Shown here piece by piece: positions 34,444 to 42,682 of a DNA stretch of 64,000 nt. The first letter of the stretch is position 1, and every line of letters starts with the position of its first letter. The stretch is from positions 1 through 64,000 of the forward strand of contig NZ_JBJZOI010000012.1 of the NCBI RefSeq assembly GCF_047200635.1, written 5' to 3'. The stretch comes from Saccharopolyspora_C sp047200635. Lineage in GTDB: Bacteria; Actinomycetota; Actinomycetes; Mycobacteriales; Pseudonocardiaceae. Position numbers and translations under genes: made by a program. The notes beneath the pieces are model-generated. The model did not search any database and was not told the origin of the DNA. It saw nothing but the letters and a program-made list of their open reading frames with translations.

Positions 34444-35216
34444 TGCGTCTCCTCCCATGCCTGGTACGCCTCCTCAACGACGCGCACGGCGTCCTCGACA
34501 TCATCGGTCAGGTGCAGCAGCGCCAGGTCCTTCTCGCCGACCTTGCCGGACGCCAGCATGGTGTCCCGGACCCAGTCGTAGAGCCCCTGCCAGTAGGAGC
34601 GGCCGAACAGCACGACGGGGAACTTCGTGACCTTCTTCGTCTGCACCAGCGTGAGCGCCTCGAAGAGCTCGTCCATCGTGCCGAAGCCGCCCGGCAGGCA
34701 GATGAAGCCCTGGGCGTACTTGATGAACATGGTCTTCCTGGCGAAGAAGTAGCGGAAGTTCACCCCGAGGTCGACCCACGGGTTGAGACCCTGCTCGAAG
34801 GGGAGCTCGATGCCGAGCCCGACCGACAGCCCGCCCGCCTCGGACGCGCCCCGGTTCACCGCCTCCATCGTGCCAGGCCCGCCACCGGTGATGACGGCGC
34901 AGCCGATCCCGGCCATGGCCGCGCCGAGCCGCACCCCGATCTCGTACTCGGGGTGCTCGCGCGGGGTGCGGGCCGAGCCGAAGATCGTCACCGCCCTGGG
35001 GACCTCGGCGAGCGCGCCGAAGCCCTCCACGAACTCGGACTGGATCCGCAGGACCCGCCACGGGTCGGTGTGCACCCAGTCGGTCGGGCCCCGGGAGTCC
35101 AGCAGCCGCTGGTCGGTGGTGGTCGGTTCGTTCAGCCGGGAACGGCGCAGCACGACCGGTCCGCGCCGCTTCTCCTGCGGGCGCTCCGCGCCGTCGGGTG
35201 ATCCCTCGATGGTCAT
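34440..35216 (-). CDS. LOG-family protein (TIGR00730), second copy
   Basis: 258 aa from ATG 35216. It has about 65 residues before the LOG core, which reads TIFGSARTPREHPEYEIG, TGGGPGTMEAVNRGA, RKTMFIKYAQGF and PGGFGTMDELFE. This long subfamily differs from the short copy that follows with a 4-base overlap, so the two are made together and may form mixed assemblies (inference). TACCCT six bases before ATG suggests a leaderless mRNA. Confidence 0.87.
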   Translation of the reverse strand: MTIEGSPDGAERPQEKRRGPVVLRRSRLNEPTTTDQRLLDSRGPTDWVHTDPWRVLRIQSEFVEGFGALAEVPRAVTIFGSARTPREHPEYEIGVRLGAAMAGIGCAVITGGGPGTMEAVNRGASEAGGLSVGLGIELPFEQGLNPWVDLGVNFRYFFARKTMFIKYAQGFICLPGGFGTMDELFEALTLVQTKKVTKFPVVLFGRSYWQGLYDWVRDTMLASGKVGEKDLALLHLTDDVEDAVRVVEEAYQAWEETH

Positions 35217-35222
35217 GGGACG

Positions 35223-35228
35223 AGGGTA
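35223..35228 (-). promoter_or_regulatory. -10 box of the long LOG gene (leaderless)
   Basis: TACCCT (minus strand), six bases before ATG 35216. Confidence 0.55.
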
Positions 35229-35408
35229 AGCACGCCCGGGAGAACGCCGGGTTCCCCGCCGGTGACGAGCTGGTGCGTGTCGGCGACGACCCGGTTGACC
35301 TGCACCGGAGGAGATGAGTCCTGGCTCGGCCGGGCGTACCGTGAGCGGTACGACGACCCGGCTCGAGCCGCTGGTCGGTGCGGCCGGGGATCCAGTTTGG
35401 GGGTCGCC

Positions 35409-36320
35409 ATGCTCATCGAGGTGCTCGTCATCATCGCGGCCGTCTGCGCGGTGCTCGTCGGCTCCGCCGCGAAGGTCATCACCCAGTACGAGCGCGGAGT
35501 GGTGTTCCGCTTCGGCCGCCTGCAAGAAGCGGTGCGCGGCCCCGGGCTCACCTTCATCGTCCCGGTGGTGGACCGGCTGCGGAAGGTGAACCTGCAGATC
35601 ATCACCATGCCGGTGCCCGCGCAGGAGGGCATCACCCGGGACAACATCACGGTGCGGGTGGACGCGGTGGTGTACTTCAACGTCACCGACCCGGCCCGGG
35701 CCCTGGTCAACGTCGAGGACTACCTGTTCGCGATGGGCCAGGTCGCGCAGTCCTCGCTGCGCTCGATCATCGGCAAGAGCGAGCTCGACGACCTGCTGTC
35801 CAACCGGGAGCGGCTCAACCAGGGGCTCGAAGTCATGATCGACAGCCCGGCGCTGGACTGGGGCGTGCACATCGACCGGGTGGAGATCAAGGACGTCTCG
35901 CTGCCGGAGTCGATGAAGCGCTCCATCGCCAGGCAGGCCGAGGCGGAGCGGGAGCGGCGCTCCCGGATCATCGCCGCCGACGGGGAGTACCAGGCGTCCC
36001 GCAAGCTCTCCGACGCGGCGAGCGTGATGGCCGACGCCCCCGCTGCGCTGCAGCTGCGGTTGCTGGAGACGGTCGTGGAGGTCGCGGCGGAGAAGAACTC
36101 GACGCTGGTGCTGCCGTTCCCGGTGGAGCTGCTGCGCTTCGTCGACCAGGTGACGCCGCAGGAGCGGAGTTCCGGGGGCGCCGAACACCCCGCCGCGAGC
36201 ACCGACGTGGTGCCCCGGGTGCCGGAGCCCGCGGACGTCCCGGACGTCGAAGGCCTGCCCCCGGTGCACGACGCCCTGATCACCCCGGACGCCGTCCCCC
36301 GGGGCGCCGGGGCGCCCTGA
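35409..36320 (+). CDS. SPFH/Band 7 (slipin-like) membrane protein
   Basis: 303 aa from ATG 35409. An N-terminal helix (MLIEVLVIIAAVCAVLVGSA) anchors the protein. The SPFH domain follows (YERGVVFRFGRLQEAVRGPG, TMPVPAQEGITRDNITVRVDAVVYFNV), then a Glu/Arg-rich helix (RSIARQAEAERERRSRIIAADGEYQ) and a Pro-rich tail of 60 residues. Slipin-type proteins form ring assemblies and membrane microdomains. Its stop is one base from that of dapE (convergent). Confidence 0.88.
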   Translation: MLIEVLVIIAAVCAVLVGSAAKVITQYERGVVFRFGRLQEAVRGPGLTFIVPVVDRLRKVNLQIITMPVPAQEGITRDNITVRVDAVVYFNVTDPARALVNVEDYLFAMGQVAQSSLRSIIGKSELDDLLSNRERLNQGLEVMIDSPALDWGVHIDRVEIKDVSLPESMKRSIARQAEAERERRSRIIAADGEYQASRKLSDAASVMADAPAALQLRLLETVVEVAAEKNSTLVLPFPVELLRFVDQVTPQERSSGGAEHPAASTDVVPRVPEPADVPDVEGLPPVHDALITPDAVPRGAGAP

Positions 36321-36321
36321 C

Positions 36322-37398
36322 TCAGCCGAGGAAGCGGGTGAGCACGTCCGCGCAGCGGCGGATCTCGGCGGTGCGCACGTGCTCCTGCTGGGTGTGCGCC
36401 AGCGTCGGGGAGCCGGGGCCGAAGTTCACCGCGGGCAGCCCGCGCGCCGCGAACCGCGCCACGTCCGTCCAGCCCAGCTTCGCCACCGGCTCCCCGCCCG
36501 CGGCGGCCACCAGCTCGGCGGCGGCAGGTGCGCCCAGGCCGGGCAGCGCGCCGCCGGAGCCGTCGACGACGGTGAGGTCGAAGCCCTCGAAGACCTCCCG
36601 GACGTGCGCTTCGGCCTCAGCCAGCGACCGGTCCGGGGCGAAGCGGTGGTTCACCGCCACCACGCAGGAGTCGGGCACCACGTTGCCCGCGACGCCCCCT
36701 TCGATCCGCACGGCCTGCAGGCCCTCGTGGAAGCGCAGCCCGTCGATCTCCGGCCGACGGGGCTCGTAGTCGCGCAGCCGGCGCAGGATCGGTTCGGCGG
36801 CGTGGATCGCGTTCTCCCCCATCCACGCCCGCGCGGTGTGCGCCCGGGAGCCCGAGGTCCGGATCTCCACCCGCAGCGTGCCCTGGCAGCCCGCCTCCAC
36901 CGAGGCGTTCGAGGGCTCGCCGACGATGGCCAGGTCACCGTCCAGCCACTCCGGCAGATCCCGCTCGATGCGGTTGAGGCCGTTGCGCTCGGCCGCGACC
37001 TCCTCGCAGTCGTAGAACAGGAAGGTGAGGTCGTGCCGGGGCCGCGACAACGCGGCCGCGACGTGCAGCAGCACCGCGTCACCGCCCTTCATGTCCACGG
37101 TCCCGCAGCCGTGCAGCAACTCGTCCGCACCGGAGCCGGTGCGGCGGGAGGGCAGGTTGTCGTTGACCGGCACCGTGTCCAGGTGCCCCGCGAGCACCAC
37201 CCGGGACGGCAGCCCCAGGTTCGTGCGGGCCAGCACCGCCTCGCCGCTGCGCACGACCTCCAGGTGCGGCGCCTGCTCGCGCAGCGCGCGCTCCACGGCG
37301 TCGGCGATGGGGCGCTCCTCGCCGGAGACGCTGGGAATGTCCACCAGGGCGGCGGTCAGCTCGACGGGCTCGGCGCGGAGATCCAGGGAGGGGGTCAC
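36322..37398 (-). CDS. dapE: Succinyl-diaminopimelate desuccinylase DapE
   Basis: 358 aa from GTG 37398. M20 metal ligands are visible: H72 with D74 (AGHLDTVP), D102 (GTVDMKGG), E132-E133 (YDCEEV), a Glu in VGEPSN, and a C-terminal His in TLAHTQQEHV. DapE removes succinate from N-succinyl-LL-diaminopimelate in the lysine/peptidoglycan pathway; DapD and DapC of the same pathway are close by. Divergent from dapD across 198 bases, both with leaderless-type starts. Confidence 0.93.
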   Translation of the reverse strand: MTPSLDLRAEPVELTAALVDIPSVSGEERPIADAVERALREQAPHLEVVRSGEAVLARTNLGLPSRVVLAGHLDTVPVNDNLPSRRTGSGADELLHGCGTVDMKGGDAVLLHVAAALSRPRHDLTFLFYDCEEVAAERNGLNRIERDLPEWLDGDLAIVGEPSNASVEAGCQGTLRVEIRTSGSRAHTARAWMGENAIHAAEPILRRLRDYEPRRPEIDGLRFHEGLQAVRIEGGVAGNVVPDSCVVAVNHRFAPDRSLAEAEAHVREVFEGFDLTVVDGSGGALPGLGAPAAAELVAAAGGEPVAKLGWTDVARFAARGLPAVNFGPGSPTLAHTQQEHVRTAEIRRCADVLTRFLG

Positions 37399-37405
37399 GC
37401 CGCGC

Positions 37406-37411
37406 AGGTTA
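37406..37411 (-). promoter_or_regulatory. -10 box of dapE (leaderless)
   Basis: TAACCT (minus strand), seven bases before GTG 37398. Confidence 0.55.
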
Positions 37412-37583
37412 CCGGGGGCGCGCGGCACGGCGCACCGGAGTGATCGCCACCACCCCGGTCGGTCCACGGTGGACACCGCGGGGCGCGGAATCCGCTGCCC
37501 CGAGCTGGAATCACCCGGTCACACCGCGTGCGCGCGTCGCCCGATGAGCCGACCCCTGCAGGGCAGCACCGGAATGCGCCGAT

Positions 37584-37589
37584 TACCGT
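37584..37589 (+). promoter_or_regulatory. -10 box of dapD (leaderless)
   Basis: TACCGT, seven bases before ATG 37597. Confidence 0.55.
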
Positions 37590-37596
37590 TTTTCGC

Positions 37597-38586
37597 ATGA
37601 GCGCGCAGACACCCGACCCGCAGAGCACCGGCGCCCACGGCGTCGGCCTGGCCACCGTCACCGACGACGGCACCGTGCTGGACACCTGGTTCCCCACCGT
37701 CAAACTCGTGGAGGCGGCAGGCGAGTCCCGCACCACCCGCCTCACCGCGCAGGAGGCGACGAACTCGCTGGGCGAGGCCGGGGCCGCGCTGCTCGGCCGC
37801 GACGACGCCCGCGGAGTGGAGGTCGTCGCCGTGCGCACGGAGATCGGCAGGCTCGCCGACGAGCCCGCCGACACCCACGACATCTACCTGCGGCTGCACC
37901 TGCTCTCGCACCGCCTGGTCCGCCCGCACGGGCAGAACCTGGACGGCATGTTCGGCCTGCTCTCCAACGTCGTGTGGACCAACCACGGCCCCTGCCCGGT
38001 GGAGGGCTTCGAGGCGACCCGGCTGCGGCTGCGGGGGCGCGGCCCGGTGACGGTCTACAGCGTCGACAAGTTCCCCCGGATGGTCGACTACGTCACGCCG
38101 CCCGGGGTGCGCATCGGCGACGCGGACCGGGTGCGGCTCGGCGCGCACCTGGCCAGCGGCACCACCGTGATGCACGAGGGCTTCGTCAACTTCAACGCGG
38201 GCACGCTCGGCGCCTCCATGGTCGAGGGCCGCGTGTCGGCCGGCGTGGTCGTCGGTGACGGATCCGACGTCGGCGGCGGCGCCTCCGTGATGGGCACTCT
38301 CTCCGGCGGTGGCAAGGAGGTCATCTCCATCGGCGAGCGCTGCCTGATCGGGGCCAACGGCGGCATCGGCATCACCCTCGGCGACGACTGCGTGGTGGAA
38401 GCCGGGCTCTACATCACCGCGGGCACCAAGGTCGCGCTGCCGGACGGCACGCTGACCAAGGCACGCGAGCTCTCCGGTTCCGAGGGGCTGCTGTTCCTGC
38501 GCAACTCCGCCACCGGCGGCGTGGAGGTCCGCCCGCGCTCCGGCGGCAAGGTCGAGCTCAACGCGGCGCTGCACGCGAACGACTGA
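37597..38586 (+). CDS. dapD: Tetrahydrodipicolinate N-succinyltransferase DapD
   Basis: 329 aa from ATG 37597. The actinobacterial long DapD type: an N-terminal domain followed by a left-handed beta-helix with hexapeptide repeats (RIGDADRVRLGAHLASGTTVMHEGFVNFNAGTLGASMVEG, around 190-230, then GVVVGDGSDVGGGASVMG and GERCLIGANGGIGITLGDDC). It makes N-succinyl-2-amino-6-oxopimelate from succinyl-CoA. Divergent partner of dapE. Confidence 0.93.
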   Translation: MSAQTPDPQSTGAHGVGLATVTDDGTVLDTWFPTVKLVEAAGESRTTRLTAQEATNSLGEAGAALLGRDDARGVEVVAVRTEIGRLADEPADTHDIYLRLHLLSHRLVRPHGQNLDGMFGLLSNVVWTNHGPCPVEGFEATRLRLRGRGPVTVYSVDKFPRMVDYVTPPGVRIGDADRVRLGAHLASGTTVMHEGFVNFNAGTLGASMVEGRVSAGVVVGDGSDVGGGASVMGTLSGGGKEVISIGERCLIGANGGIGITLGDDCVVEAGLYITAGTKVALPDGTLTKARELSGSEGLLFLRNSATGGVEVRPRSGGKVELNAALHAND

Positions 38587-38652
38587 CCACCGCGCCGATC
38601 CGACCGCCGAAGGACGGGGGACGTCCCGGGCCGGATCGGTGACACTGGTGGT

Positions 38653-39567
38653 ATGAACCTCCACCCCGGCGCCCCCGGTCTGCCGCCCGATCCCGTGGTG
38701 GCAGGCCGGGCGGACCCGGTGGCCGAGCACGTGCGCGCCGCGCTCGACGCCCGGCTGCGCACCCTGCTCGACCAGGAGCTGGGGGTGCGGGACGCGGACC
38801 CCGAGGCGCTGCACCAGGCCCGGGTCTCGGTCCGCCGGATGCGGTCGGTGCTGCGGGCCGCCGCGCCCTTCCTGGACGAGCACTGGGCGGACCCGCTGCG
38901 CGCGGAACTCGGCTGGATCGGCCGCGAGCTCGGCGCGGTCCGCGACCTGGACGTGCTGCTGGAGCGGCTGCGCGGCGATCTCGCGGACTTCGACGAGGCG
39001 CACCGGGTCGCCGCCGGTCCGCTGCTGTCCGAGCTGGGACGGGAACACCGGGCCGCGCGCGAGGAGCTGCTGCGCGCGCTGGACGGGCAGCGCTGGGCGG
39101 AGCTGCTGGAAGCGCTGCTGGAGGCGGTGCGCGAACCGCTGCCCACCTCGGACGTCGCCCCGGGAGGGCCGCGAGAGCTGCGGGCGCTGGTCGCCAAGCA
39201 GTACCGCAGGCTGCGCCACGCCGTCGAGGTGAGCGGCGCCGAGCCCACCGATGCCCGGCTGCACGAGATCCGCGTCCTGGGCAAGCGGGTGCGCTACACC
39301 GCCGAGCTCGCCGAGCCCGCTTTCGGCAAGCCGATGCGGCAGCTGCTCGGGGCGGCGAAGCGGTTCCAGGACGTGCTGGGCGAGCACCACGACGCCTGCG
39401 TGGCCGAGCAGCGGGTGCTCGACCTGCTCAGCGCGCTGGGTCCGGATCCGGCGCTCGCCTTCGCCGCGGGACGCCTGGTCGAGCGCGCGCACGCCCGCCG
39501 CACGGCGGCCCGGGAGCGCTGGCACGACGCCTGGCGCGACCTCCGCGGCTCGGCCGCGAAGGTCTGA
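38653..39567 (+). CDS. CHAD-domain protein
   Basis: 304 aa. The helical CHAD domain shows its conserved His and basic residues: EALHQARVSVRRMRSVLRAAAPF, LGAVRDLDVLLERL, RLHEIRVLGKRVRYTAELAEP and RFQDVLGEHHDACV. CHAD proteins bind polyphosphate and are often near phosphate genes; none is obvious here. GACACT six bases before ATG 38653 hints at a leaderless start. It meets dapC end-to-end with six bases between stops. Confidence 0.88.
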   Translation: MNLHPGAPGLPPDPVVAGRADPVAEHVRAALDARLRTLLDQELGVRDADPEALHQARVSVRRMRSVLRAAAPFLDEHWADPLRAELGWIGRELGAVRDLDVLLERLRGDLADFDEAHRVAAGPLLSELGREHRAAREELLRALDGQRWAELLEALLEAVREPLPTSDVAPGGPRELRALVAKQYRRLRHAVEVSGAEPTDARLHEIRVLGKRVRYTAELAEPAFGKPMRQLLGAAKRFQDVLGEHHDACVAEQRVLDLLSALGPDPALAFAAGRLVERAHARRTAARERWHDAWRDLRGSAAKV

Positions 39568-39573
39568 CGCGCT

Positions 39574-40671
39574 TCAGAGGCGGTCGGCGGCCGCCCGGAT
39601 CCGCTCGTCGGAGGCGGTCAGCGCGATGCGGACGTGCCGCTGCCCCGCCGGCCCGTAGAACGTGCCGGGGGCGACCAGGATCCCGCGCTCCGCGAGCCAG
39701 CCCACGGTCTCCCAGGCGTCTTCGCCTCGGGTGGACCACAGGTACAGCCCGCCCTCCGAGTGCTCGACGGTGAACCCGGCGGCCTCCAGCGCGGGCCGCA
39801 GCGCCGCGCGCCGGGCCGCGTACAGCTCCCGCTGCACCCGCACGTGCTCGTCGTCGGCCAGCGCCGCCGTCATCGCCTCCTGCACCGGACGCGGCATGAT
39901 CATTCCCGCGTGCTTGCGCAGCTCCAGCAGGCGGGCCACCAGCTCCGGATCACCGGTCACGAACCCGGCGCGGTAGCCGGCGAGGTTGGAGGACTTCGAC
40001 AGCGAGTGCACCGCCAGGATCCCGGTCGGATCGGTGGTCACCGAGGGGTGCAGCACCGACACCGGCTCGGCCTCCCAGCCGAGCGCCAGGTAGCACTCGT
40101 CCGAGGCCACCACGGCACCGACCGACCGAGCCGCGCGCACCGACTCCGCCAGCTCGGCGGAGTCGAGCACCCGGCCGGTGGGGTTCGACGGCGAGTTCAG
40201 CCAGACCAGCGCGGTGCCCGGCGGCGGGGTCTCGCCCGGGGCGAGCCGCACGACCTCGGCCCCGGCGATCGTCGCGCCGACCTCGTAGGTCGGGTACGAC
40301 AGCTCGGGGATGGCCACCACGTCGCCCGGCCGCACGCCCAGCAGGGTCGGCAGCCAGGCCACCAGCTCCTTGGAACCGATCGTGGGCAGCACCGCGTCCG
40401 GCTCGGCGGGGATGCCGTGCCTGCGGCGCACCGACTCGACCGCGGCAGCCCGCAGCTCGGGCGTGCCGTGCGTCGCCGGGTAGCCCGGGACGTCCGAGAC
40501 GGAGTTCAGAGCGGTGCGCAACGGCTCGGGAACCGGGTCGACCGGGGTCCCGACCGACAGGTTCACCAGCCCGTCCGGGTGCGCGCGGGCCGTGGCGGTC
40601 TGGGCGGCCAGGGAATCCCACGGGAAGTCCGGCAGCTGCGGACCGCGCAGCACCCGCGCTTCGGAGGTCAT
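39574..40671 (-). CDS. dapC: N-succinyldiaminopimelate aminotransferase DapC
   Basis: 365 aa; ATG 40671 overlaps the ferredoxin stop (ATGA). Fold-type I aminotransferase: NLSVGTPVDPVP, LNSPSNPTGRVL, ASDECYLALGW and the PLP lysine K226 in HSLSKSSNLAGYR. The ferredoxin-dapC pair is the arrangement seen around Rv1177-Rv1178, supporting DapC rather than another class I/II aminotransferase. It transfers amino groups in the succinylase lysine pathway together with DapD and DapE. Confidence 0.9.
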   Translation of the reverse strand: MTSEARVLRGPQLPDFPWDSLAAQTATARAHPDGLVNLSVGTPVDPVPEPLRTALNSVSDVPGYPATHGTPELRAAAVESVRRRHGIPAEPDAVLPTIGSKELVAWLPTLLGVRPGDVVAIPELSYPTYEVGATIAGAEVVRLAPGETPPPGTALVWLNSPSNPTGRVLDSAELAESVRAARSVGAVVASDECYLALGWEAEPVSVLHPSVTTDPTGILAVHSLSKSSNLAGYRAGFVTGDPELVARLLELRKHAGMIMPRPVQEAMTAALADDEHVRVQRELYAARRAALRPALEAAGFTVEHSEGGLYLWSTRGEDAWETVGWLAERGILVAPGTFYGPAGQRHVRIALTASDERIRAAADRL

Positions 40672-40988
40672 TCTCCCTGCGGGGGCAGGCTGGTGACGGG
40701 CTCCACGTCCTTCTCGACCTTGCCCACCTTGGCCGCACCGCCCGGCGAACCGAGCTCGTCGAAGAAGTCCACGTTCGCCTTGGTGTAGGCGGCCCACTCG
40801 TCGGGGACGTCGTCCTCGTAGTAGATGGCCTCCACCGGGCAGACCGGCTCGCAGGCTCCGCAGTCGACGCACTCATCGGGGTGGATGTAGAGCATCCGCC
40901 CACCTTCGTAGATGCAGTCGACAGGGCATTCCTCGATGCACGCCTTGTCGAGCACGTCGACGCAGGGCTCGGCGATCACGTAGGTCAC
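40668..40988 (-). CDS. fdxC: 7Fe ferredoxin (FdxC type)
   Basis: 106 aa from GTG 40988, AGGAG just upstream. Cysteines C9, C17 and C50 fit a 3Fe-4S site; C21, C40, C43 and C46 fit a 4Fe-4S site; C25 is extra. The C-terminal extension (YYEDDVPDEWAAYTKANVDF) is standard for this ferredoxin class. It carries electrons in the cytosol; the partner is unknown. Coupled to dapC by a 4-base overlap. Confidence 0.93.
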   Translation of the reverse strand: MTYVIAEPCVDVLDKACIEECPVDCIYEGGRMLYIHPDECVDCGACEPVCPVEAIYYEDDVPDEWAAYTKANVDFFDELGSPGGAAKVGKVEKDVEPVTSLPPQGE

Positions 40989-41262
40989 GGTTGCTCTCCT
41001 GCTAGTTCTCGATCCGGACCAGGCTTCCGCTACCCGGCCCACGACAGTATCCCCCGGGGCCGGCGCGGCGGGCCAAGGTGGTCCCTCGCGGCTCGGGCCG
41101 GGTCGACCATACGTCGGTCCGCGGAGGGCGGTAAACGGCATGAACCCCGGGCCGCGAGGGACGCCCGGCGGCCTCCCGGCCCTCGTTCCGGGACGTCGTG
41201 CCTGGTGATCCGCTCCGACCCGGTCGACGCGGCCCACCCCACCCGGCTCGTCCGTTCGGGGT

Positions 41263-41278
41263 GGAACGTGCCGTTCGC
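41263..41278. repeat. Repeated dyad GGAACGTGCCGTTCGC, copy 1
   Basis: Inverted repeat GAACG-TGC-CGTTC inside a 16-base block that recurs exactly at 54329-54344. It lies ten bases past the stop codon of the membrane gene at 41288 (minus strand). Confidence 0.6.
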
Positions 41279-41287
41279 CACACCTGG

Positions 41288-41653
41288 CTACTTCGCCGCC
41301 GACCGGCCGAGGACGATCCCGAGCATCATCGCCGACGGCAGCGTGCCGGCACCGATCAGCAGCAGGGTCCGCAAGTCGTCGCCCAGCAGCACGACGTCCC
41401 CCCCGGGACCGAAGAGGCCGAAGACGAACACCGTCGCGAACCAGACCACCAGGGGCGCCGCCGCGACCCGCCTGCGCGGGGCCAGCCGACCCGCTTCCGA
41501 GACCAGCAGCGGCGTGGTCACCGCGGCCACCGCCGTGGTGATCGGGAACGGGGTGGAGCCGATCCACAGCGGCAGGAACAGCAGCTCGGCCAGCGCCAGC
41601 ACCACCGCGTCCAGCAGCAGGAACGCGAACACCAGCCGGTCGAGGCCGGTCAC
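41288..41653 (-). CDS. Small membrane protein (Rv1171-like)
   Basis: 121 aa from GTG 41653, overlapping the mshB stop (GTGA). Four hydrophobic segments (VFAFLLLDAVVLALAELLFLPLW, TTAVAAVTTPLLVSEAG, APLVVWFATVFVFGLFG, LLLIGAGTLPSAMMLGIVLG). The position directly behind mshB matches mycobacteria; whether it has a role in mycothiol metabolism is not known. Confidence 0.82.
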   Translation of the reverse strand: MTGLDRLVFAFLLLDAVVLALAELLFLPLWIGSTPFPITTAVAAVTTPLLVSEAGRLAPRRRVAAAPLVVWFATVFVFGLFGPGGDVVLLGDDLRTLLLIGAGTLPSAMMLGIVLGRSAAK

Positions 41654-42561
41654 CGCGGCTCCACCGGTTCCGTGCCGCTCACCCCGAGGCCGCCGAACAG
41701 GTCGCGCTCCCCGCCGTCCGGATCCCCGGTGGCCAGCACGTAGTGCTCGGTGCTCGTGAGCGGCTGCGCCACCCCGTTCGACAGCGCGTAGGCGGCGGGG
41801 CCCTCCCCGTTGTTCCACTCGTCGAGCCACACCCGCACCTGGGTGCCGTGGGCCCGCAGCGCGCGGATCTTGCCGGACAGGTGGTCGGCGACGTCGATGA
41901 CCGTGGTGATCGACTCGTCGGGGACGCTCGGCAGCTCGTCGGGGGCGGGCAGGTCGAAGGGCATGGCGCCCGCGTCGGCCAGCACGGCCAACCCCTCCTC
42001 GACCCGCTCGCGGGACGGAACGGCGTGGAAGACCCGCAGCACGTCCGGCACCAGCGCCGAGGCCGCCATCGTCACCTCGTGCGCGCGAACGTGGTCGGGG
42101 TGCCCGTAGCCCCCGTCGGCGGCGTAGGTGACCACGACCTGCGGGCGGACCTCGCGCAGCACCTCGGCGAGCGCCTCCGTCTGCTCCGCCAGGTCACCGA
42201 TGGCGAAGGCCCTGGGGTGCGCGGTGTCGGCCGCTCCGGCCCGGCCCGGCTCCTCCCACAGCATCCCGGAGTCCCGCCACCGTCCGATTCCCCCGAGGAA
42301 GCGCTGATCGGCGACCCGGAGCGCGGCGCAGGCGGAGCGCAGTTCACCGACCCGGTAGCCGCCGAGCTGATCGGCCTGGTCGGCGGCCAGCCCCCGCAGG
42401 CTCTCCGGGATGACCTCGCCCTCTTCCCCGAGCGTGCAGGTCACGACCGTGACGTGCACCCCGCGCGCCGCGTAGCGGGCGATCGTCCCGCCGGTCCAGA
42501 GGGTCTCGTCGTCCGGATGCGCGTGCACCAGCAACAACCGGGGTGGAGCCGTCAGCGTCAC
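41650..42561 (-). CDS. mshB: MshB, GlcNAc-Ins deacetylase of mycothiol synthesis
   Basis: 303 aa. LmbE/PIG-L family zinc deacetylase: H15-P-D-D18-E19 near the start and H154-P-D-H157 supply the metal and catalytic residues. MshB removes acetate from GlcNAc-inositol, the second chemical step of mycothiol synthesis. The paralogous Mca can look similar, but the N-terminus, length and place beside lpqW/Rv1171-like genes favour MshB. Start GTG 42561 with TAGGCT six bases upstream (leaderless). Confidence 0.9.
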   Translation of the reverse strand: MTLTAPPRLLLVHAHPDDETLWTGGTIARYAARGVHVTVVTCTLGEEGEVIPESLRGLAADQADQLGGYRVGELRSACAALRVADQRFLGGIGRWRDSGMLWEEPGRAGAADTAHPRAFAIGDLAEQTEALAEVLREVRPQVVVTYAADGGYGHPDHVRAHEVTMAASALVPDVLRVFHAVPSRERVEEGLAVLADAGAMPFDLPAPDELPSVPDESITTVIDVADHLSGKIRALRAHGTQVRVWLDEWNNGEGPAAYALSNGVAQPLTSTEHYVLATGDPDGGERDLFGGLGVSGTEPVEPR

Positions 42562-42567
42562 CGGCCC

Positions 42568-42573
42568 AGCCTA
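42568..42573 (-). promoter_or_regulatory. -10 box of mshB (leaderless)
   Basis: TAGGCT (minus strand), six bases before GTG 42561. Confidence 0.55.
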
Positions 42574-42682
42574 ATCGGCGGAACGGCCGCTCCGACGCGG
42601 TGGTCCGCCCGCCCTGTCAACCTGCGGGATAGAACTTCACCCACCTCGGCGGGCGGAATCGCCCGGACGACTGCACTCCTGC

